Assembly: GCA_029338835.1 (NCBI GenBank)
Contig: JAQYBD010000012.1
Coordinates: 57,754-121,753, forward strand
Direction of reading: 5' to 3'
DNA length: 64,000 bases
Source of the DNA: Selenomonadaceae bacterium
GTDB lineage: Bacteria > Bacillota > Negativicutes > Selenomonadales > Selenomonadaceae
Part shown: positions 18,155 through 29,688 of the stretch, piece by piece
How the letters are laid out: the number at the start of each line of letters is the position of its first letter
Position numbering within the stretch: position 1 is the first letter of the stretch
The notes under the pieces: generated by a model
The model's input: only the letters and a program-made list of their open reading frames with translations
The model's database searches: none
What the model was told of the DNA's origin: nothing
Program-made: the position numbers and the translations under genes

Positions 18155-18963
18155 CGAAAGCGCAAACAAAAAAAGCAGTTTTCTTTGATATCGACGGGAC
18201 GCTCATCAACATCATGACGGGGCAGACGACGATCCAGCCAGCGGTCAAGGAGGCCATCCGTGAGCTGCGTGCGGCAGGGAATGCCACGTTCATCGCGAGC
18301 GGGCGTCCTTATGACTACCTGGATCCGGAACTTACGGAAGAAGGACTGTTCGATGGCTATGTGCTGATGAATGGTGCTGTCGTCCTCTTGGACGGCAGCA
18401 CCATCTACGAGCAGCCATTGCGCAAGGCCACTGTAAAGGAAATCGTAGCTGCATCTGAGGCGCACGGCGTGGAATACATCCTCGAGGGGGCGCAGCACGT
18501 CTATCTGCGGCCGGACTTCCATCTGACCGAAGCATTTTACCGCAGCATCGATGTCGATGTGACGAAGTTTGTCCGGGACTTCGATCTCGATGAGGTCGAA
18601 GTGGCCAAGATTGAATTTGCTTCAGAGGATCCGGGCGGACACGGCCTTTTCGACAAGTTGCTGGCCTGGCCTGGCCTTACGGGACTCATGGATCCGTACC
18701 ATAAGAAGAACATGGAACTTTACGCAGCGGATGTCACGAAAGGATCCGGCATCCGTCATGCACTTTCGTATCTCGGCATTCCCGTTGCAGACAGCTATGC
18801 ATTTGGCGATGGGCTCAACGATATCGAGATGATGGAGACGGTGGGCACGAGCCTCGTCATGGGCAATGCGCGCCCGGCGCTCAAGGAACTGGCCGATCAT
18901 ATCGTGCCGTCCGTAGAAGAGGATGGCGTGGCTGTCGGCATCAATCGTTACGTGCTGGCATAA
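18151..18963 (+). CDS. Cof-type HAD-IIB family phosphatase
   Basis: The 270-residue protein has HAD motif I FFDIDGTL near residue 10, the motif II Ser in ASGRP, a Lys-containing cap region and motif IV GDGLNDIEMME, followed by MGNA. It is the Cof/YbiV subgroup of cytoplasmic phosphatases that act on sugar phosphates, nucleotide or cofactor phosphates; the exact substrate cannot be given. ATG 18151 (MTKAQTKK) is preferred over the upstream in-frame start because it has GGTCAGGGATC upstream and overlaps the stop of the small membrane gene. Confidence 0.9.
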   Translation: MTKAQTKKAVFFDIDGTLINIMTGQTTIQPAVKEAIRELRAAGNATFIASGRPYDYLDPELTEEGLFDGYVLMNGAVVLLDGSTIYEQPLRKATVKEIVAASEAHGVEYILEGAQHVYLRPDFHLTEAFYRSIDVDVTKFVRDFDLDEVEVAKIEFASEDPGGHGLFDKLLAWPGLTGLMDPYHKKNMELYAADVTKGSGIRHALSYLGIPVADSYAFGDGLNDIEMMETVGTSLVMGNARPALKELADHIVPSVEEDGVAVGINRYVLA

Positions 18964-19001
18964 GCTGGCAAAGGAATGCATCACACAGGGGAGGCTTTTT
19001 G

Positions 19002-20021
19002 ATGCGCAAGCGAATTGGAATGATACTGGGAATCCTGATGCTGGCCATCGCGGTTCTTACGGGCTGCGGGCAGACGAATACGGCGAGCAAGACGGCGTCT
19101 TCGTCCTCATCGTCTTCTGCCGCGGCGACAACAGCTCAGGCGGGCAAAGAGGTCACGATCAAGATGCTCAATGTTGGCCAGGGGGATTCCATCCTCATCC
19201 GGACGCCGGAGCAGACGGTACTCATCGATACGAGTGATGTCGATGAACGTGACAAGCTCAAGCGCGAACTCGACAAGGCCGGCGTCAAGAAAATCGACAA
19301 GGTCATCCTGACCCATCCGCATGCTGACCACATCGGCGGCATGGACGTGCTGCTCAAGGATTATCAAGTCGGTGCCGTCTACGACAACGGCATGCCGTCC
19401 ACGTCGAAGCTCTATCTGTCGTACCGCAAGGCCCTGAAAGCCAAGAATATTTCCTATCAGGCCCTGAAGGCCGGCGATGTGCTGGACTTTGGCGGCGGCG
19501 TTTCGTTCAAGGTGTTCTATCCGACGTCTGAACTGCAGCAGAAGGGCGCGCAGAAGGGGTACAAGCATGACCCGAACAACGAATCCGTTGTCGGTCGCCT
19601 GACGTACGGCAGCTTCTCGATGCTCTTCACGGGGGATGCTGAGACGCCTGTCGAGGAAGAGATCCTCAAGACGTATGCCGGCGAACTCAAGAGTACGATC
19701 TTGAAGGCTCCGCACCATGGCAGCAGTACGAGTTCCTCTGTAGCCTATCTCAAGGCTGTCTGGCCGGAAGCCGTGCTGATCTCGTGCGGCCAGGGCAATG
19801 ACTACGGCCATCCGCACACCGATGTGCTGGCTCGTTTCCTCGGTCAGCAGAACTATACGGATCGCCGCGACGGCAAGCAGAAGAAAACGAAGCTCGTCAA
19901 GGATGACAAGGGCAAGGTGCTGAAAGCCAAGGTCTACGAGACGGACAAGAACGGCACCATTACGGTGACGACGGATGGAAAGGGCTACAAGCTCCAGGCA
20001 GAAGAAGGTGAAGCACAATGA
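19002..20021 (+). CDS. Lipoprotein with metallo-beta-lactamase fold (ComEC/Rec2-like domain)
   Basis: A 339-residue lipoprotein: signal peptide with lipobox LTGC (Cys about residue 22), then a Ser/Ala-rich linker, then an MBL domain with HPHADHIGG and the later histidines in APHHGS and DYGHPH. This is the arrangement of free-standing ComEC C-terminal-like hydrolases, which may cut nucleic acids outside the cell or in the periplasm; activity is inferred. ATG 19002 after GGGGAGGCTTTTTG is the start. The next gene, DUF3006, overlaps by four bases, a pairing often seen with this MBL group. Confidence 0.9.
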   Translation: MRKRIGMILGILMLAIAVLTGCGQTNTASKTASSSSSSSAAATTAQAGKEVTIKMLNVGQGDSILIRTPEQTVLIDTSDVDERDKLKRELDKAGVKKIDKVILTHPHADHIGGMDVLLKDYQVGAVYDNGMPSTSKLYLSYRKALKAKNISYQALKAGDVLDFGGGVSFKVFYPTSELQQKGAQKGYKHDPNNESVVGRLTYGSFSMLFTGDAETPVEEEILKTYAGELKSTILKAPHHGSSTSSSVAYLKAVWPEAVLISCGQGNDYGHPHTDVLARFLGQQNYTDRRDGKQKKTKLVKDDKGKVLKAKVYETDKNGTITVTTDGKGYKLQAEEGEAQ

Positions 20022-20221
20022 TTTCGGCATATCTGGATCGTTTTGAAGGGGATTTCGCCGTCCTTTATCTTGGCGACGATATGAAAAAAGTGAATTTTCC
20101 CAGGACATATCTGCCAGAGGGCTTGAATGAAGGAGACTATTTGCGCCTGGATATCTCGTTCGACAAAGAAAAGACGGAACAGGCTGAGCAGGAAGCGCTT
20201 GACCTGATGAAGGATCAATAA
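20018..20221 (+). CDS. DUF3006 domain protein
   Basis: This 67-residue protein matches the small DUF3006 family (pattern YLDRFEGDFAVLYLGDD at the start and an acidic helical end). It begins inside the stop codon of the MBL lipoprotein gene (ATGA), so the two are co-translated. DUF3006 genes commonly sit next to ComEC-like MBL genes, but the function is unknown. No signal peptide is seen. Confidence 0.85.
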   Translation: MISAYLDRFEGDFAVLYLGDDMKKVNFPRTYLPEGLNEGDYLRLDISFDKEKTEQAEQEALDLMKDQ

Positions 20222-20236
20222 ATAGGAGGAACCTTT

Positions 20237-21307
20237 TTGTTTACGAAATTATCCCATGTTTGCGGACTGCTGCTGCTCGGCGTGATGTGTCTCGTCATGC
20301 TCGTGCCGCAGATAGGCGAGGCCGCCCGCCGCGAACCGGTTCATACCATGCAGAGCGTCAAGACTGCAGAGACGACGATCGACGGGGAAAAGGCTCTGCG
20401 CATCGAGCTTGGCTTCGACAACCCCAATGTTTCTTACTCAACGAGTACCAAGCCGTATCTGCAGAAACAGCTGATCCTCGACCTCAAGAATACGGAACCG
20501 GGAAAAGTCAAGAGTGATTACAAAGTCAAGAGCAAGCTTGCAAAGGCCATCCACGTCGATGAATTGGAATCACGCCATACGCAGGTCCGCATCGATTTCA
20601 CGAATCCAGTACTTGACGGTACCTATCAGATCCACGAAGAAGCTGCAGACCGCAAGGCGCGCAAGCCGCACCGCCTCGTCATCGACATCTTTCCGCGAAG
20701 CCATGCCGCTTCGTCCGATAAGGTTGACGGTGTGCGCGGCCATGTCATCGTACTCGACCCGGGTCATGGCGGCAGCGACACGGGGGCTGTTGGTCCGACG
20801 GGAGTCACGGAAGCTTCCGTGACGCTGAGCGTAGCACAGCAGGTCGATGCCATACTGGAGAATTCCGGTGCCCGCGTCATCATGACGCGCAAGAGCGATC
20901 GCGATGTCTACGGCCCGTATGCCAGCGACCGCCAGGAACTCCAGGCCCGCGTCAACGTCGGTGAATACACGCCGGGCGCGGAACTTTTCCTCTCCATCCA
21001 CTGCAATGCTTTCTCGAATCCGTCTGCACACGGCATGGAGACATATTACTACGGCGGCTCTTCTCGAGGCGAACGCCTGGCTGCGCTCCTCAATGAGGAA
21101 TTGGAGCAGGCAGGCGGTCTCTTGAACCGCGGCGTCAAGACGGCAAATTTCTATGTCATCAAGCATTCGAGCATGCCGGCATCGCTCGTGGAACTCGGCT
21201 TCATCACGAATCCTCGTGAAGAGGCCCTGCTGGCCGATGCATCTTATCAGGCAAAACTGGCCAGGGCAATCGCGAAAGCTCTGGGCCGTTATTTCCAGGG
21301 AGATTGA
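20237..21307 (+). CDS. N-acetylmuramoyl-L-alanine amidase with AMIN domain
   Basis: The 356-residue protein has a signal peptide (residues 1-28), an AMIN-like beta domain (about 35-150) that usually directs amidases to the septum or envelope, and an Amidase_3 zinc domain. Zinc ligands are visible in LDPGHGGSDTGAVG, in the Glu that follows (GVTEASV), and in SIHCNAF. The catalytic Glu is in SLVELGFITN. It starts at TTG 20237, chosen because AGGAGG lies exactly 7 bases before it and no ATG gives a complete signal peptide. It cleaves peptide stems from peptidoglycan in the periplasm. Confidence 0.92.
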   Translation: MFTKLSHVCGLLLLGVMCLVMLVPQIGEAARREPVHTMQSVKTAETTIDGEKALRIELGFDNPNVSYSTSTKPYLQKQLILDLKNTEPGKVKSDYKVKSKLAKAIHVDELESRHTQVRIDFTNPVLDGTYQIHEEAADRKARKPHRLVIDIFPRSHAASSDKVDGVRGHVIVLDPGHGGSDTGAVGPTGVTEASVTLSVAQQVDAILENSGARVIMTRKSDRDVYGPYASDRQELQARVNVGEYTPGAELFLSIHCNAFSNPSAHGMETYYYGGSSRGERLAALLNEELEQAGGLLNRGVKTANFYVIKHSSMPASLVELGFITNPREEALLADASYQAKLARAIAKALGRYFQGD

Positions 21308-21337
21308 GCATGTATACGATAAGGAGATGAGCTTACG

Positions 21338-21940
21338 ATGAAACATTATATGCGTTATGCCCTGCTGGCTGTGGCAGCCGTCATGCTTCTCCTGCTGGCC
21401 GGCTGCAATCCGTCAGGCGGCAAGGGTGCCGATGACGGCTCCTCGTCCGGTGCGAGAGCGGAGAGCAGTGCGACGGCGGGCAAGCCGCAAGCATCTTCGT
21501 CTTCGTCCTCTGCGGGGGCGAAGGAAGAGAAGCTGACCGTCAAAGTCTATTATCCGAATGAGGACGGGACGAAGCTTCTCGCCGTGAAGCGCCAGGTGAC
21601 TGTTGGCAAGACCGATAAGTACACGGCAGCGATGGCTTCGCTGCTCGAGGGTACGAAAGAGAAGGGTCAGACGACGATTATCCCGAAACAGGCGAAACTC
21701 CGCAGCGTCAAGGTGGAAAATGGCATTGCGAAAGTGGACTTCAGCCAGGAAATCGTCAAGAACTTCGTGGGCGGCTCCACGGGAGAGACGATGCTCGTCG
21801 GCTCCGTTGTTGACACGCTGACAGAGTTCCCTGAAGTCAAGAAAGTGCAGATCCTCGTAGCGGGCAAACCTGTGGAGACGCTCGGCGGTCACATGGATCT
21901 CAGTCAGCCGCTTGCGCGCATGAAAGATTTGCTCAAATGA
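21338..21940 (+). CDS. GerMN domain lipoprotein
   Basis: A 200-residue lipoprotein with lipobox LLAGC (Cys about residue 23), a Ser/Ala-rich low-complexity linker (about 28-62) and one GerMN domain (about 65-195) with the family pattern KVYYPNEDG ... VDFSQEIVKNFVGG. GerMN domains are found in spore germination proteins, but non-sporing Negativicutes also carry single copies next to amidases. The amidase gene lies 30 bases upstream, so a role in cell-wall hydrolysis is inferred. Confidence 0.88.
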   Translation: MKHYMRYALLAVAAVMLLLLAGCNPSGGKGADDGSSSGARAESSATAGKPQASSSSSSAGAKEEKLTVKVYYPNEDGTKLLAVKRQVTVGKTDKYTAAMASLLEGTKEKGQTTIIPKQAKLRSVKVENGIAKVDFSQEIVKNFVGGSTGETMLVGSVVDTLTEFPEVKKVQILVAGKPVETLGGHMDLSQPLARMKDLLK

Positions 21941-21983
21941 TATTGATTTTTTGACTTTTTATATGGCAGGTGCGCGGGAAACC

Positions 21984-22012
21984 TTGTATTTCTGCGCACT
22001 TTGTGTTATGAT
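21984..22012 (+). promoter_or_regulatory. tig promoter
   Basis: TTGTAT (21984-21989) and TATGAT (22007-22012) with 17-bp spacing, upstream of the trigger factor gene. No CIRCE or CtsR operator is seen nearby. Confidence 0.6.
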
Positions 22013-22100
22013 AAAATCCATATGGCATGTTTTGAGGCTGGAATAGCCGGAATCGGCCAATATCTATGCAATCAGATGATACAGGAGGTCATTTCAGACA

Positions 22101-23390
22101 ATGAAAGTTACGGTTGAAAATGGAGAGAACCAGCAGGTTACCCTGACGATTGAAGTAGAAGCAGCAAAGGTAGAGAAAGCCGAAGATCAGGCCTGCAAGC
22201 GCCTCGCTAACCGCGTGAGCATCCCGGGCTTCCGCAAGGGCAAGGCTCCGCGCAAGATCGTAGAGCGCCATGTCGGCAAAGACGCTGTCATGCAGGAAGC
22301 CTTTGACATCATCGCTCCGAAGGCTTTCCAGGAAGCACTCGATGAGCAGAAGATCGAGCCGGTTACGCGTCCGAACATCGACATCGTGACGCTCGAAGAA
22401 GGCAAGGATCTCGTCTTCAAGGCTACGGTCACGCCGCGTCCTGAGGTCAAGCTCGGTGAGTACAAGGGCCTGAAGGTGGAGAAAGCTGAAGTCAACATCA
22501 CGGATGAGGATGTCGAGAAGCAGCTCAAGACGTTCCAGGATCGTCAGGGCAAGCTCGTTGACGCTCCGGAAGGTGCTGAGGTCAAGAGCGGCGACTTCAC
22601 GACGCTCGACTTCAAGGGCTTTGTCGATGGTAAGGCTTTTGCCGGCGGCGAGGGCAAGGACTACCCGCTGCAGATCGGTTCCAACAGCTTCATCCCGGGC
22701 TTTGAGGATCAGCTCATCGGTGCCAAGATTGGCGAAGAGCGCGAAGTGAATGTCAAGTTCCCGGAAGAATATCATGCCAAGGAACTCGCTGGCAAGGATG
22801 CCAAGTTCGAATGCACGATCCGCAGCATCAAGACGAAAGAGCTGCCGGCTATCGATGACGAACTCGCCAAGAAAGTCAGCACGTTCCAGACGCTCGATGA
22901 ACTCAAGGCGGATATCCGCAAGAACCTGACGGAGAACGCAGAGCGCACGGCTGAGAACGACCAGAAGAGCGCTGCCATCGAGATGGCTACGAACAACATC
23001 ACGGTCGATATCCCGGCTGTCATGATCGACAACCGTGTAACGGCTATGATCCAGGAAATGGCTATGCGCCTCGAGCAGCAGGGCATGAAATTCGAGCAGT
23101 ACCTGCAGTATGCCGGCACGGACATCGCCAAGCTCCGCGAGCAGTATCGCGAGACGGCTGAGAAGAACGTCAAGACGGATCTCATGCTCGAGGAAGTTGC
23201 CAAGGCTGAGAACATCAAAGTAGAAGCAAACGATCTGGATGCTGAGGTTGCCGCTATGGCTGCTGCCTACGGTGCTACGCCGAAGCAGATCCAGAAGATC
23301 ATCAAGGAGCAGGGACGCATTGGCGATCTGGCTGCTTCCGTCCTCCGCAAGAAGACGGCACAGTTCATCATCGATAACATCGCTGAGTAA
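22101..23390 (+). CDS. tig: Trigger factor
   Basis: The 429-residue ribosome-bound chaperone and prolyl isomerase. The N-terminal ribosome-binding loop is visible in PGFRKGKAPRKIVERHVGK, the FKBP-type PPIase domain spans about 150-235 (DFKGFVDGKAFAGGEGKDYPLQIGSNSFIPGFEDQL), and the helical C-terminal arms follow. ATG 22101 has an AGGAGG site at a slightly long spacing of 11. It heads tig-clpP-clpX-lon-engB, a conserved proteostasis block in Firmicutes. Confidence 0.97.
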   Translation: MKVTVENGENQQVTLTIEVEAAKVEKAEDQACKRLANRVSIPGFRKGKAPRKIVERHVGKDAVMQEAFDIIAPKAFQEALDEQKIEPVTRPNIDIVTLEEGKDLVFKATVTPRPEVKLGEYKGLKVEKAEVNITDEDVEKQLKTFQDRQGKLVDAPEGAEVKSGDFTTLDFKGFVDGKAFAGGEGKDYPLQIGSNSFIPGFEDQLIGAKIGEEREVNVKFPEEYHAKELAGKDAKFECTIRSIKTKELPAIDDELAKKVSTFQTLDELKADIRKNLTENAERTAENDQKSAAIEMATNNITVDIPAVMIDNRVTAMIQEMAMRLEQQGMKFEQYLQYAGTDIAKLREQYRETAEKNVKTDLMLEEVAKAENIKVEANDLDAEVAAMAAAYGATPKQIQKIIKEQGRIGDLAASVLRKKTAQFIIDNIAE

Positions 23391-23415
23391 GCATCCCTGA
23401 TAAGGGAGGATTCCT

Positions 23416-24027
23416 ATGAGTTACGTACCAATGGTAGTTGAGCGCTCCAACACGGGAGAGCGCGCGTATGATATTTACTCGCGTCTTTTGAAGGATCGCA
23501 TCATCTTCCTGGGCGGCCCCATCGATGATGCTGTCGCCAACACGGTGGTGGCACAGCTGCTGTTCCTCGAGTCGGAAGACCCGGACAAGGACATCCATCT
23601 GTACATCAACAGCCCCGGCGGCGTCGTGACGGCAGGTCTTGCCATTTTTGACACGATGCAGTACATCAAGCCGGACGTCTCGACCATCTGCATCGGCCAG
23701 GCAGCCAGCATGGGCGCACTGCTCCTGACGGCTGGCGCCAAGGGCAAGCGCTACGCACTGCCGAATGCACGCATCATGATCCATCAGCCGCTCGGCGGCG
23801 CGCAGGGCCAGTCCACGGATATCCAGATCCAGGCCCGCGAGATCCAGCGCATCCGCGAAGTCATCAATGACATCCTCGTGGATGCGACGGGCAAGGATCG
23901 CGAGCAGGTCGTGCAGGATACGGAACGCGACAACTTCATGACGGCTCAGGAAGCAAAAGCCTATGGCCTGGTCGACGAAGTGATTGCCCGTCCGAAGAAG
24001 ACGAAGAAGTCGGATGCCAAGGCATAA
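23416..24027 (+). CDS. clpP: ATP-dependent Clp protease, proteolytic subunit
   Basis: ClpP of 203 residues with the catalytic Ser in [11 protein letters not shown], His in [10 protein letters not shown] and Asp in the [17 protein letters not shown] segment. It forms the two-ring barrel that degrades unfolded proteins fed by ClpX, whose gene begins 11 bases later. ATG 23416 follows AAGGGAGG. No unusual feature. Confidence 0.98.
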   Translation: MSYVPMVVERSNTGERAYDIYSRLLKDRIIFLGGPIDDAVANTVVAQLLFLESEDPDKDIHLYINSPGGVVTAGLAIFDTMQYIKPDVSTICIGQAASMGALLLTAGAKGKRYALPNARIMIHQPLGGAQGQSTDIQIQAREIQRIREVINDILVDATGKDREQVVQDTERDNFMTAQEAKAYGLVDEVIARPKKTKKSDAKA

Positions 24028-24038
24028 GAGGTGAGGTC

Positions 24039-25304
24039 ATGTTGAAGTTTGGGGATGACAAAGGTCAGCTCAAATGCTCCTTCTGTGGCAAGACCCAGGA
24101 CCAGGTGCGCAAACTGGTTGCTGGCCCGGGTGTCTATATCTGTGATGAATGCATCGAACTCTGCAATGAGATCATCGAGGAAGAATTCAGCGATGATGTG
24201 GAAGTGGAACTCAAGGATGTCCCGAAACCGAAGGATATCCGCGCCATCCTGGATCAGTATGTCATTGGGCAGGATGAAGCAAAGAAAACGCTTTCCGTCG
24301 CGGTGTACAATCACTACAAGCGCATCAACATGGGGCAGGGCAAGAGCGAGGATGTGGAACTGGCAAAGTCGAACATCCTGATGCTCGGCCCGACCGGCAG
24401 CGGCAAGACATTGCTCGCGCAGTCCCTGGCACGCATCTTGAACGTACCGTTTGCCATCGCAGATGCTACGGCTCTCACAGAAGCCGGTTACGTCGGCGAG
24501 GATGTCGAGAACATCCTGCTGAAACTCATCCAGGCGGCCGATTACGATGTGGAGAAGGCTGAACGTGGCATCATCTACATCGATGAGATCGATAAGATTG
24601 CCCGGAAATCCGAGAATCCCTCGATTACCCGTGATGTATCCGGAGAAGGAGTCCAGCAGGCACTTCTCAAGATCCTGGAAGGGACAACGGCTTCAGTCCC
24701 GCCGCAGGGCGGCCGCAAGCATCCGCACCAGGAACTCATCCAGATTGACACGACCAACATCCTGTTCATCTGTGGTGGTGCTTTTGACGGCATCGACAAG
24801 ATCATCGAATCGCGCCTGGGCCAGAAACAGATGGGCTTTGGCGCGCCCATCAAGTCGAAGCGTCAGCGCAATATCGGCGATACGCTCCGCAAGGTCCTGC
24901 CGGAAGATCTCTTGAAATGCGGCCTGATCCCTGAGTTCATCGGACGTCTGCCCGTCGTGGTGACGCTGGATGCCCTCGATGAGCAGACGCTCGTCAACAT
25001 CCTGACGGAACCCAAGAATGCACTCGTCAAGCAGTACCAGAAATTGCTGGAGATGGATGGCGTCAAGCTGACGTTTGACGACGATGCACTGCGCCAGATC
25101 GCGAAAGAAGCACTCAAACGCAAGACTGGGGCTCGTGGCCTGCGTTCCATCATCGAAGGCATCATGCGCAATGTGATGTATGAGGTTCCTTCGATTTCAG
25201 GAGTGACGGCCTGCCGGGTGACGAAGGATGTCGTCACGACAAAGAAAGACCCGGTCTTGACCATCGACAAGAAGACCAAGGACGGCAAGGAAGTATCTGC
25301 CTGA
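24039..25304 (+). CDS. clpX: ATP-dependent Clp protease, ATPase subunit ClpX
   Basis: A 421-residue AAA+ unfoldase. The N-terminal zinc-binding domain has cysteines in CSFCGK and CDECIELC, Walker A is GPTGSGKT (about residues 113-120), Walker [11 protein letters not shown], and the ClpP-docking loop is the [10 protein letters not shown] region. It recognises tagged proteins and feeds them to ClpP. The start has an AGAGGTGAGGTC site after clpP. A strong terminator follows, separating it from lon. Confidence 0.98.
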   Translation: MLKFGDDKGQLKCSFCGKTQDQVRKLVAGPGVYICDECIELCNEIIEEEFSDDVEVELKDVPKPKDIRAILDQYVIGQDEAKKTLSVAVYNHYKRINMGQGKSEDVELAKSNILMLGPTGSGKTLLAQSLARILNVPFAIADATALTEAGYVGEDVENILLKLIQAADYDVEKAERGIIYIDEIDKIARKSENPSITRDVSGEGVQQALLKILEGTTASVPPQGGRKHPHQELIQIDTTNILFICGGAFDGIDKIIESRLGQKQMGFGAPIKSKRQRNIGDTLRKVLPEDLLKCGLIPEFIGRLPVVVTLDALDEQTLVNILTEPKNALVKQYQKLLEMDGVKLTFDDDALRQIAKEALKRKTGARGLRSIIEGIMRNVMYEVPSISGVTACRVTKDVVTTKKDPVLTIDKKTKDGKEVSA

Positions 25305-25318
25305 TGCAGATCACATAG

Positions 25319-25351
25319 ACAAGGCGCTGCTGCGGCAGCGCCTTGTATTTT
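25319..25351 (+). terminator. Rho-independent terminator after clpX
   Basis: ACAAGGCGCTGC and GCAGCGCCTTGT form a perfect 12-bp stem with a 4-base loop, followed by ATTTTAT. Confidence 0.88.
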
Positions 25352-25386
25352 ATAGATTTTGATAACACTAGGAAGGGGAGGGTAGT

Positions 25387-27711
<2,325 letters not shown>

Positions 27712-27713
27712 AA

Positions 27714-27746
27714 GGAAGCCTTCTCCGCTGTGGGGAAGGCTTTTTC
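27714..27746 (+). terminator. Rho-independent terminator after lon
   Basis: GAAGCCTTCTCC and GGGGAAGGCTTT form a stem with a short loop and a T-run. engB beyond it may be partly read through. Confidence 0.75.
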
Positions 27747-27790
27747 CAAGATTCCCTGAGATACAAGGTACAAGAAAGGAAGTGATAGGC

Positions 27791-28417
27791 ATGGAAAAAG
27801 AAGCCGTTATCATCACACAGGGGAAATATGTGGCCTCTGCTGTCAAGAAAGAGCAGTATCCTGAAAAGGAACTGCCGGAAGTCGTCTTCATCGGCCGCTC
27901 GAACGTCGGCAAATCGTCGCTGATCAATTCGCTGACGCGCGTGCGGGGCCTCGCTCGCGTCTCGGGACAGCCAGGCAAGACGCAGACCATCAATTTCTTT
28001 GAATTGACGGCCAAGCTCGCTGGGCAGGAAGAACGCAAATCCTTCTACCTCGTCGATCTGCCGGGCTACGGCTATGCCAAGACGGGCAAGGAACGACGCA
28101 AGCTCTGGGCGAAATTCATCAATGAATATCTCTTGACCTCACCGCGCCTGCAGTTCGTTTGCCAGCTCATCGATATCCGCCACGATCCGATGGCCTCCGA
28201 TATCGAGATGTTCCGGTGGCTTGTCGAACACAATATCCCTGTACTCATCGTGGCGACCAAGGCCGACAAGATCGGCAGGAACGCACGCCAGAAACAGGTG
28301 GCGGCCATCCGTCGAGCCCTTGGGGTGAAGGAACTCTCCATCCTGCCGTACTCGTCACTGAAAAATGAAGGGCGTTCAGATTTGCTTGACGTCATACGGG
28401 ATGTTCTGGTACAATAA
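27791..28417 (+). CDS. engB: Ribosome biogenesis GTP-binding protein YsxC/EngB
   Basis: A 208-residue TrmE-Era-EngA-EngB-type GTPase needed for 50S subunit assembly. G1 is GRSNVGKSSLIN, G3 DLPGYGYAK and G4 TKADK. ATG 27791 (MEKEAVII) is preferred to the in-frame GTG at 27782 because GGAAG then lies at normal spacing. The gene follows lon, as in Bacillus and relatives. The end of the gene carries a promoter-like sequence for the ahb genes. Confidence 0.95.
   Translation: MEKEAVIITQGKYVASAVKKEQYPEKELPEVVFIGRSNVGKSSLINSLTRVRGLARVSGQPGKTQTINFFELTAKLAGQEERKSFYLVDLPGYGYAKTGKERRKLWAKFINEYLLTSPRLQFVCQLIDIRHDPMASDIEMFRWLVEHNIPVLIVATKADKIGRNARQKQVAAIRRALGVKELSILPYSSLKNEGRSDLLDVIRDVLVQ
28386..28415 (+). 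promoter_or_regulatory. Promoter for ahbAB inside the end of engB
   Basis: TTGACG (28386-28391) and TACAAT (28410-28415) are 18 bp apart. A perfect inverted repeat GAATGCGG (28432-28439) / CCGCATTC (28467-28474) in the leader may be an operator or RNA hairpin. Confidence 0.5.
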
Positions 28418-28548
28418 AGATACGGAAATATGAATGCGGTTCACGTTTTCGAGCAGGAAGACGGAGCCGCATTCTCACATGATGATACGGTTCGTTTTGA
28501 GAGAGAACATCTTGTTTACTGGCAGAGAGATCAAGGGAGAGAAGCGCT

Positions 28549-29007
28549 ATGACAGAACTGACTTCGTTTGACAAAGCATTACTCAATCAGTTGCAGGGCA
28601 ATCTGCCCGTCTGCAGCCGTCCCTTTGCGGCCCTGGCAGAACAGCTGGGCACGGAGGAACAGGTAGTCATCGATCGGTTGAATTTCCTCAAGCAGGAAGG
28701 GTATCTGCGCCGGATCGGCACCTTCTTCAATTCCAACCGGCTGGGCTACAAAGGGACTCTCGTAGCTCTGCGCGTCGATCCGTCCTGCATGGAGTCGGTC
28801 GCGGAAGCCATCAATCGCTATCCTGGTGCCACGCATAATTATGAACGCGAGGGTCGCTACAATCTCTGGTTCACGCTGCTGACGCCGGGCATGGATCGTG
28901 AGCAGAAGATCCTGTCGGAAGTCCGGGCCTTGCCGGGCGTCCATGGCATGCTGAACCTCAAGGCTAACAAGAAATACAAGATCAATGTCCAGTTCAAGCT
29001 GGCTTGA
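28549..29007 (+). CDS. ahbA: Siroheme decarboxylase subunit A-like (AsnC-fold)
   Basis: The 152-residue protein has an Lrp/AsnC-type winged helix and ligand domain, so it is often labelled a regulator. The signature THNYEREGRYNLWFTL, however, is that of AhbA/NirD-type siroheme decarboxylases, which remove acetate carboxyl groups from siroheme to give didecarboxysiroheme in the alternative heme and d1 heme routes. The partner AhbB-like gene follows 29 bases later. That the host uses siroheme-based heme synthesis is an inference; other pathway genes are not in the window. Confidence 0.82.
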   Translation: MTELTSFDKALLNQLQGNLPVCSRPFAALAEQLGTEEQVVIDRLNFLKQEGYLRRIGTFFNSNRLGYKGTLVALRVDPSCMESVAEAINRYPGATHNYEREGRYNLWFTLLTPGMDREQKILSEVRALPGVHGMLNLKANKKYKINVQFKLA

Positions 29008-29036
29008 TATGAGCGAAGAAGGGATTAGGTCAAATC

Positions 29037-29525
29037 ATGGCAGAAGATGTTGCAATGACAGAATTGGACAAGCAGATTGTCCGCGTCCTGCAGGGAGAAT
29101 TCCCGCTGGTGGCGGAACCCTACAAGGCAATGGCGGATGCCATCGGGATTCCGGAAGAACTTTTCCTCGAACGCATCAAGGTTCTCGAGGCGGAACACAA
29201 GATCCGCAAGATGGGGGCGGTGCTGCGCCACCGTGAAGTCGGCTTTGCCGCGAACGTCCTCGTGGCCTGGCAGGTAGAACCGCCGGAACGACTGGACGAG
29301 GTTGCGGCGAAGATGGCGGAGAGTCCGTCTGTCTCCCATTGTTACGACCGCAATACGGCGCCGGACTGGCCGTACAATCTCTACACGATGATCCATGGGC
29401 ACAGCCGTGAGGAATGCGAAGCCATCGTCCAGCAACTTTCGGCAGAGACCGGCGTGACAAAGCGTGCGATGCTCTACTCCAAGAAGGAGTGGAAGAAGAC
29501 CTCGATGCGCTACTTTACCGATTAA
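29037..29525 (+). CDS. ahbB: Siroheme decarboxylase subunit B-like (AsnC-fold)
   Basis: A 162-residue AsnC-fold protein with the AhbB/NirH-type signature SHCYDRNTAPDWPYNLYTMI, in which the His and Tyr residues sit in the active site of the AhbAB heterodimer. ATG 29037 has an AAGAAGGGATTAGG-like site; a second Met (MTELDKQI) six residues in is an alternative start. Together with ahbA it forms a two-gene operon closed by a terminator. A transcription-factor role is less likely given the paired signatures. Confidence 0.82.
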   Translation: MAEDVAMTELDKQIVRVLQGEFPLVAEPYKAMADAIGIPEELFLERIKVLEAEHKIRKMGAVLRHREVGFAANVLVAWQVEPPERLDEVAAKMAESPSVSHCYDRNTAPDWPYNLYTMIHGHSREECEAIVQQLSAETGVTKRAMLYSKKEWKKTSMRYFTD

Positions 29526-29558
29526 TGCTCTCATAACCATATGCTTTACTCTTTTTAC

Positions 29559-29598
29559 GGGAATGCTGCCGTTTACCGGCAACATTTCCTTTTTTTTA
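29559..29598 (+). terminator. Rho-independent terminator after ahbB
   Basis: GGGAATGCTGCCG and CGGCAACATTTCC form a slightly mismatched stem with a TTTA loop and a run of eight T. Confidence 0.8.
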
Positions 29599-29688
29599 TG
29601 GCAGTGATGTGTTAAAATGTAAAATATGTTCTGACTGAAAAGAGCAATGTCTATCGTGAATTCAATCTGCATAAAGGTGGTAATACTT

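Noticed and set aside
28549..29525. Annotation of both proteins as Lrp/AsnC transcription factors
   Set aside because: The paired AhbA and AhbB signatures and adjacency favour the siroheme decarboxylase role, although the fold is shared.
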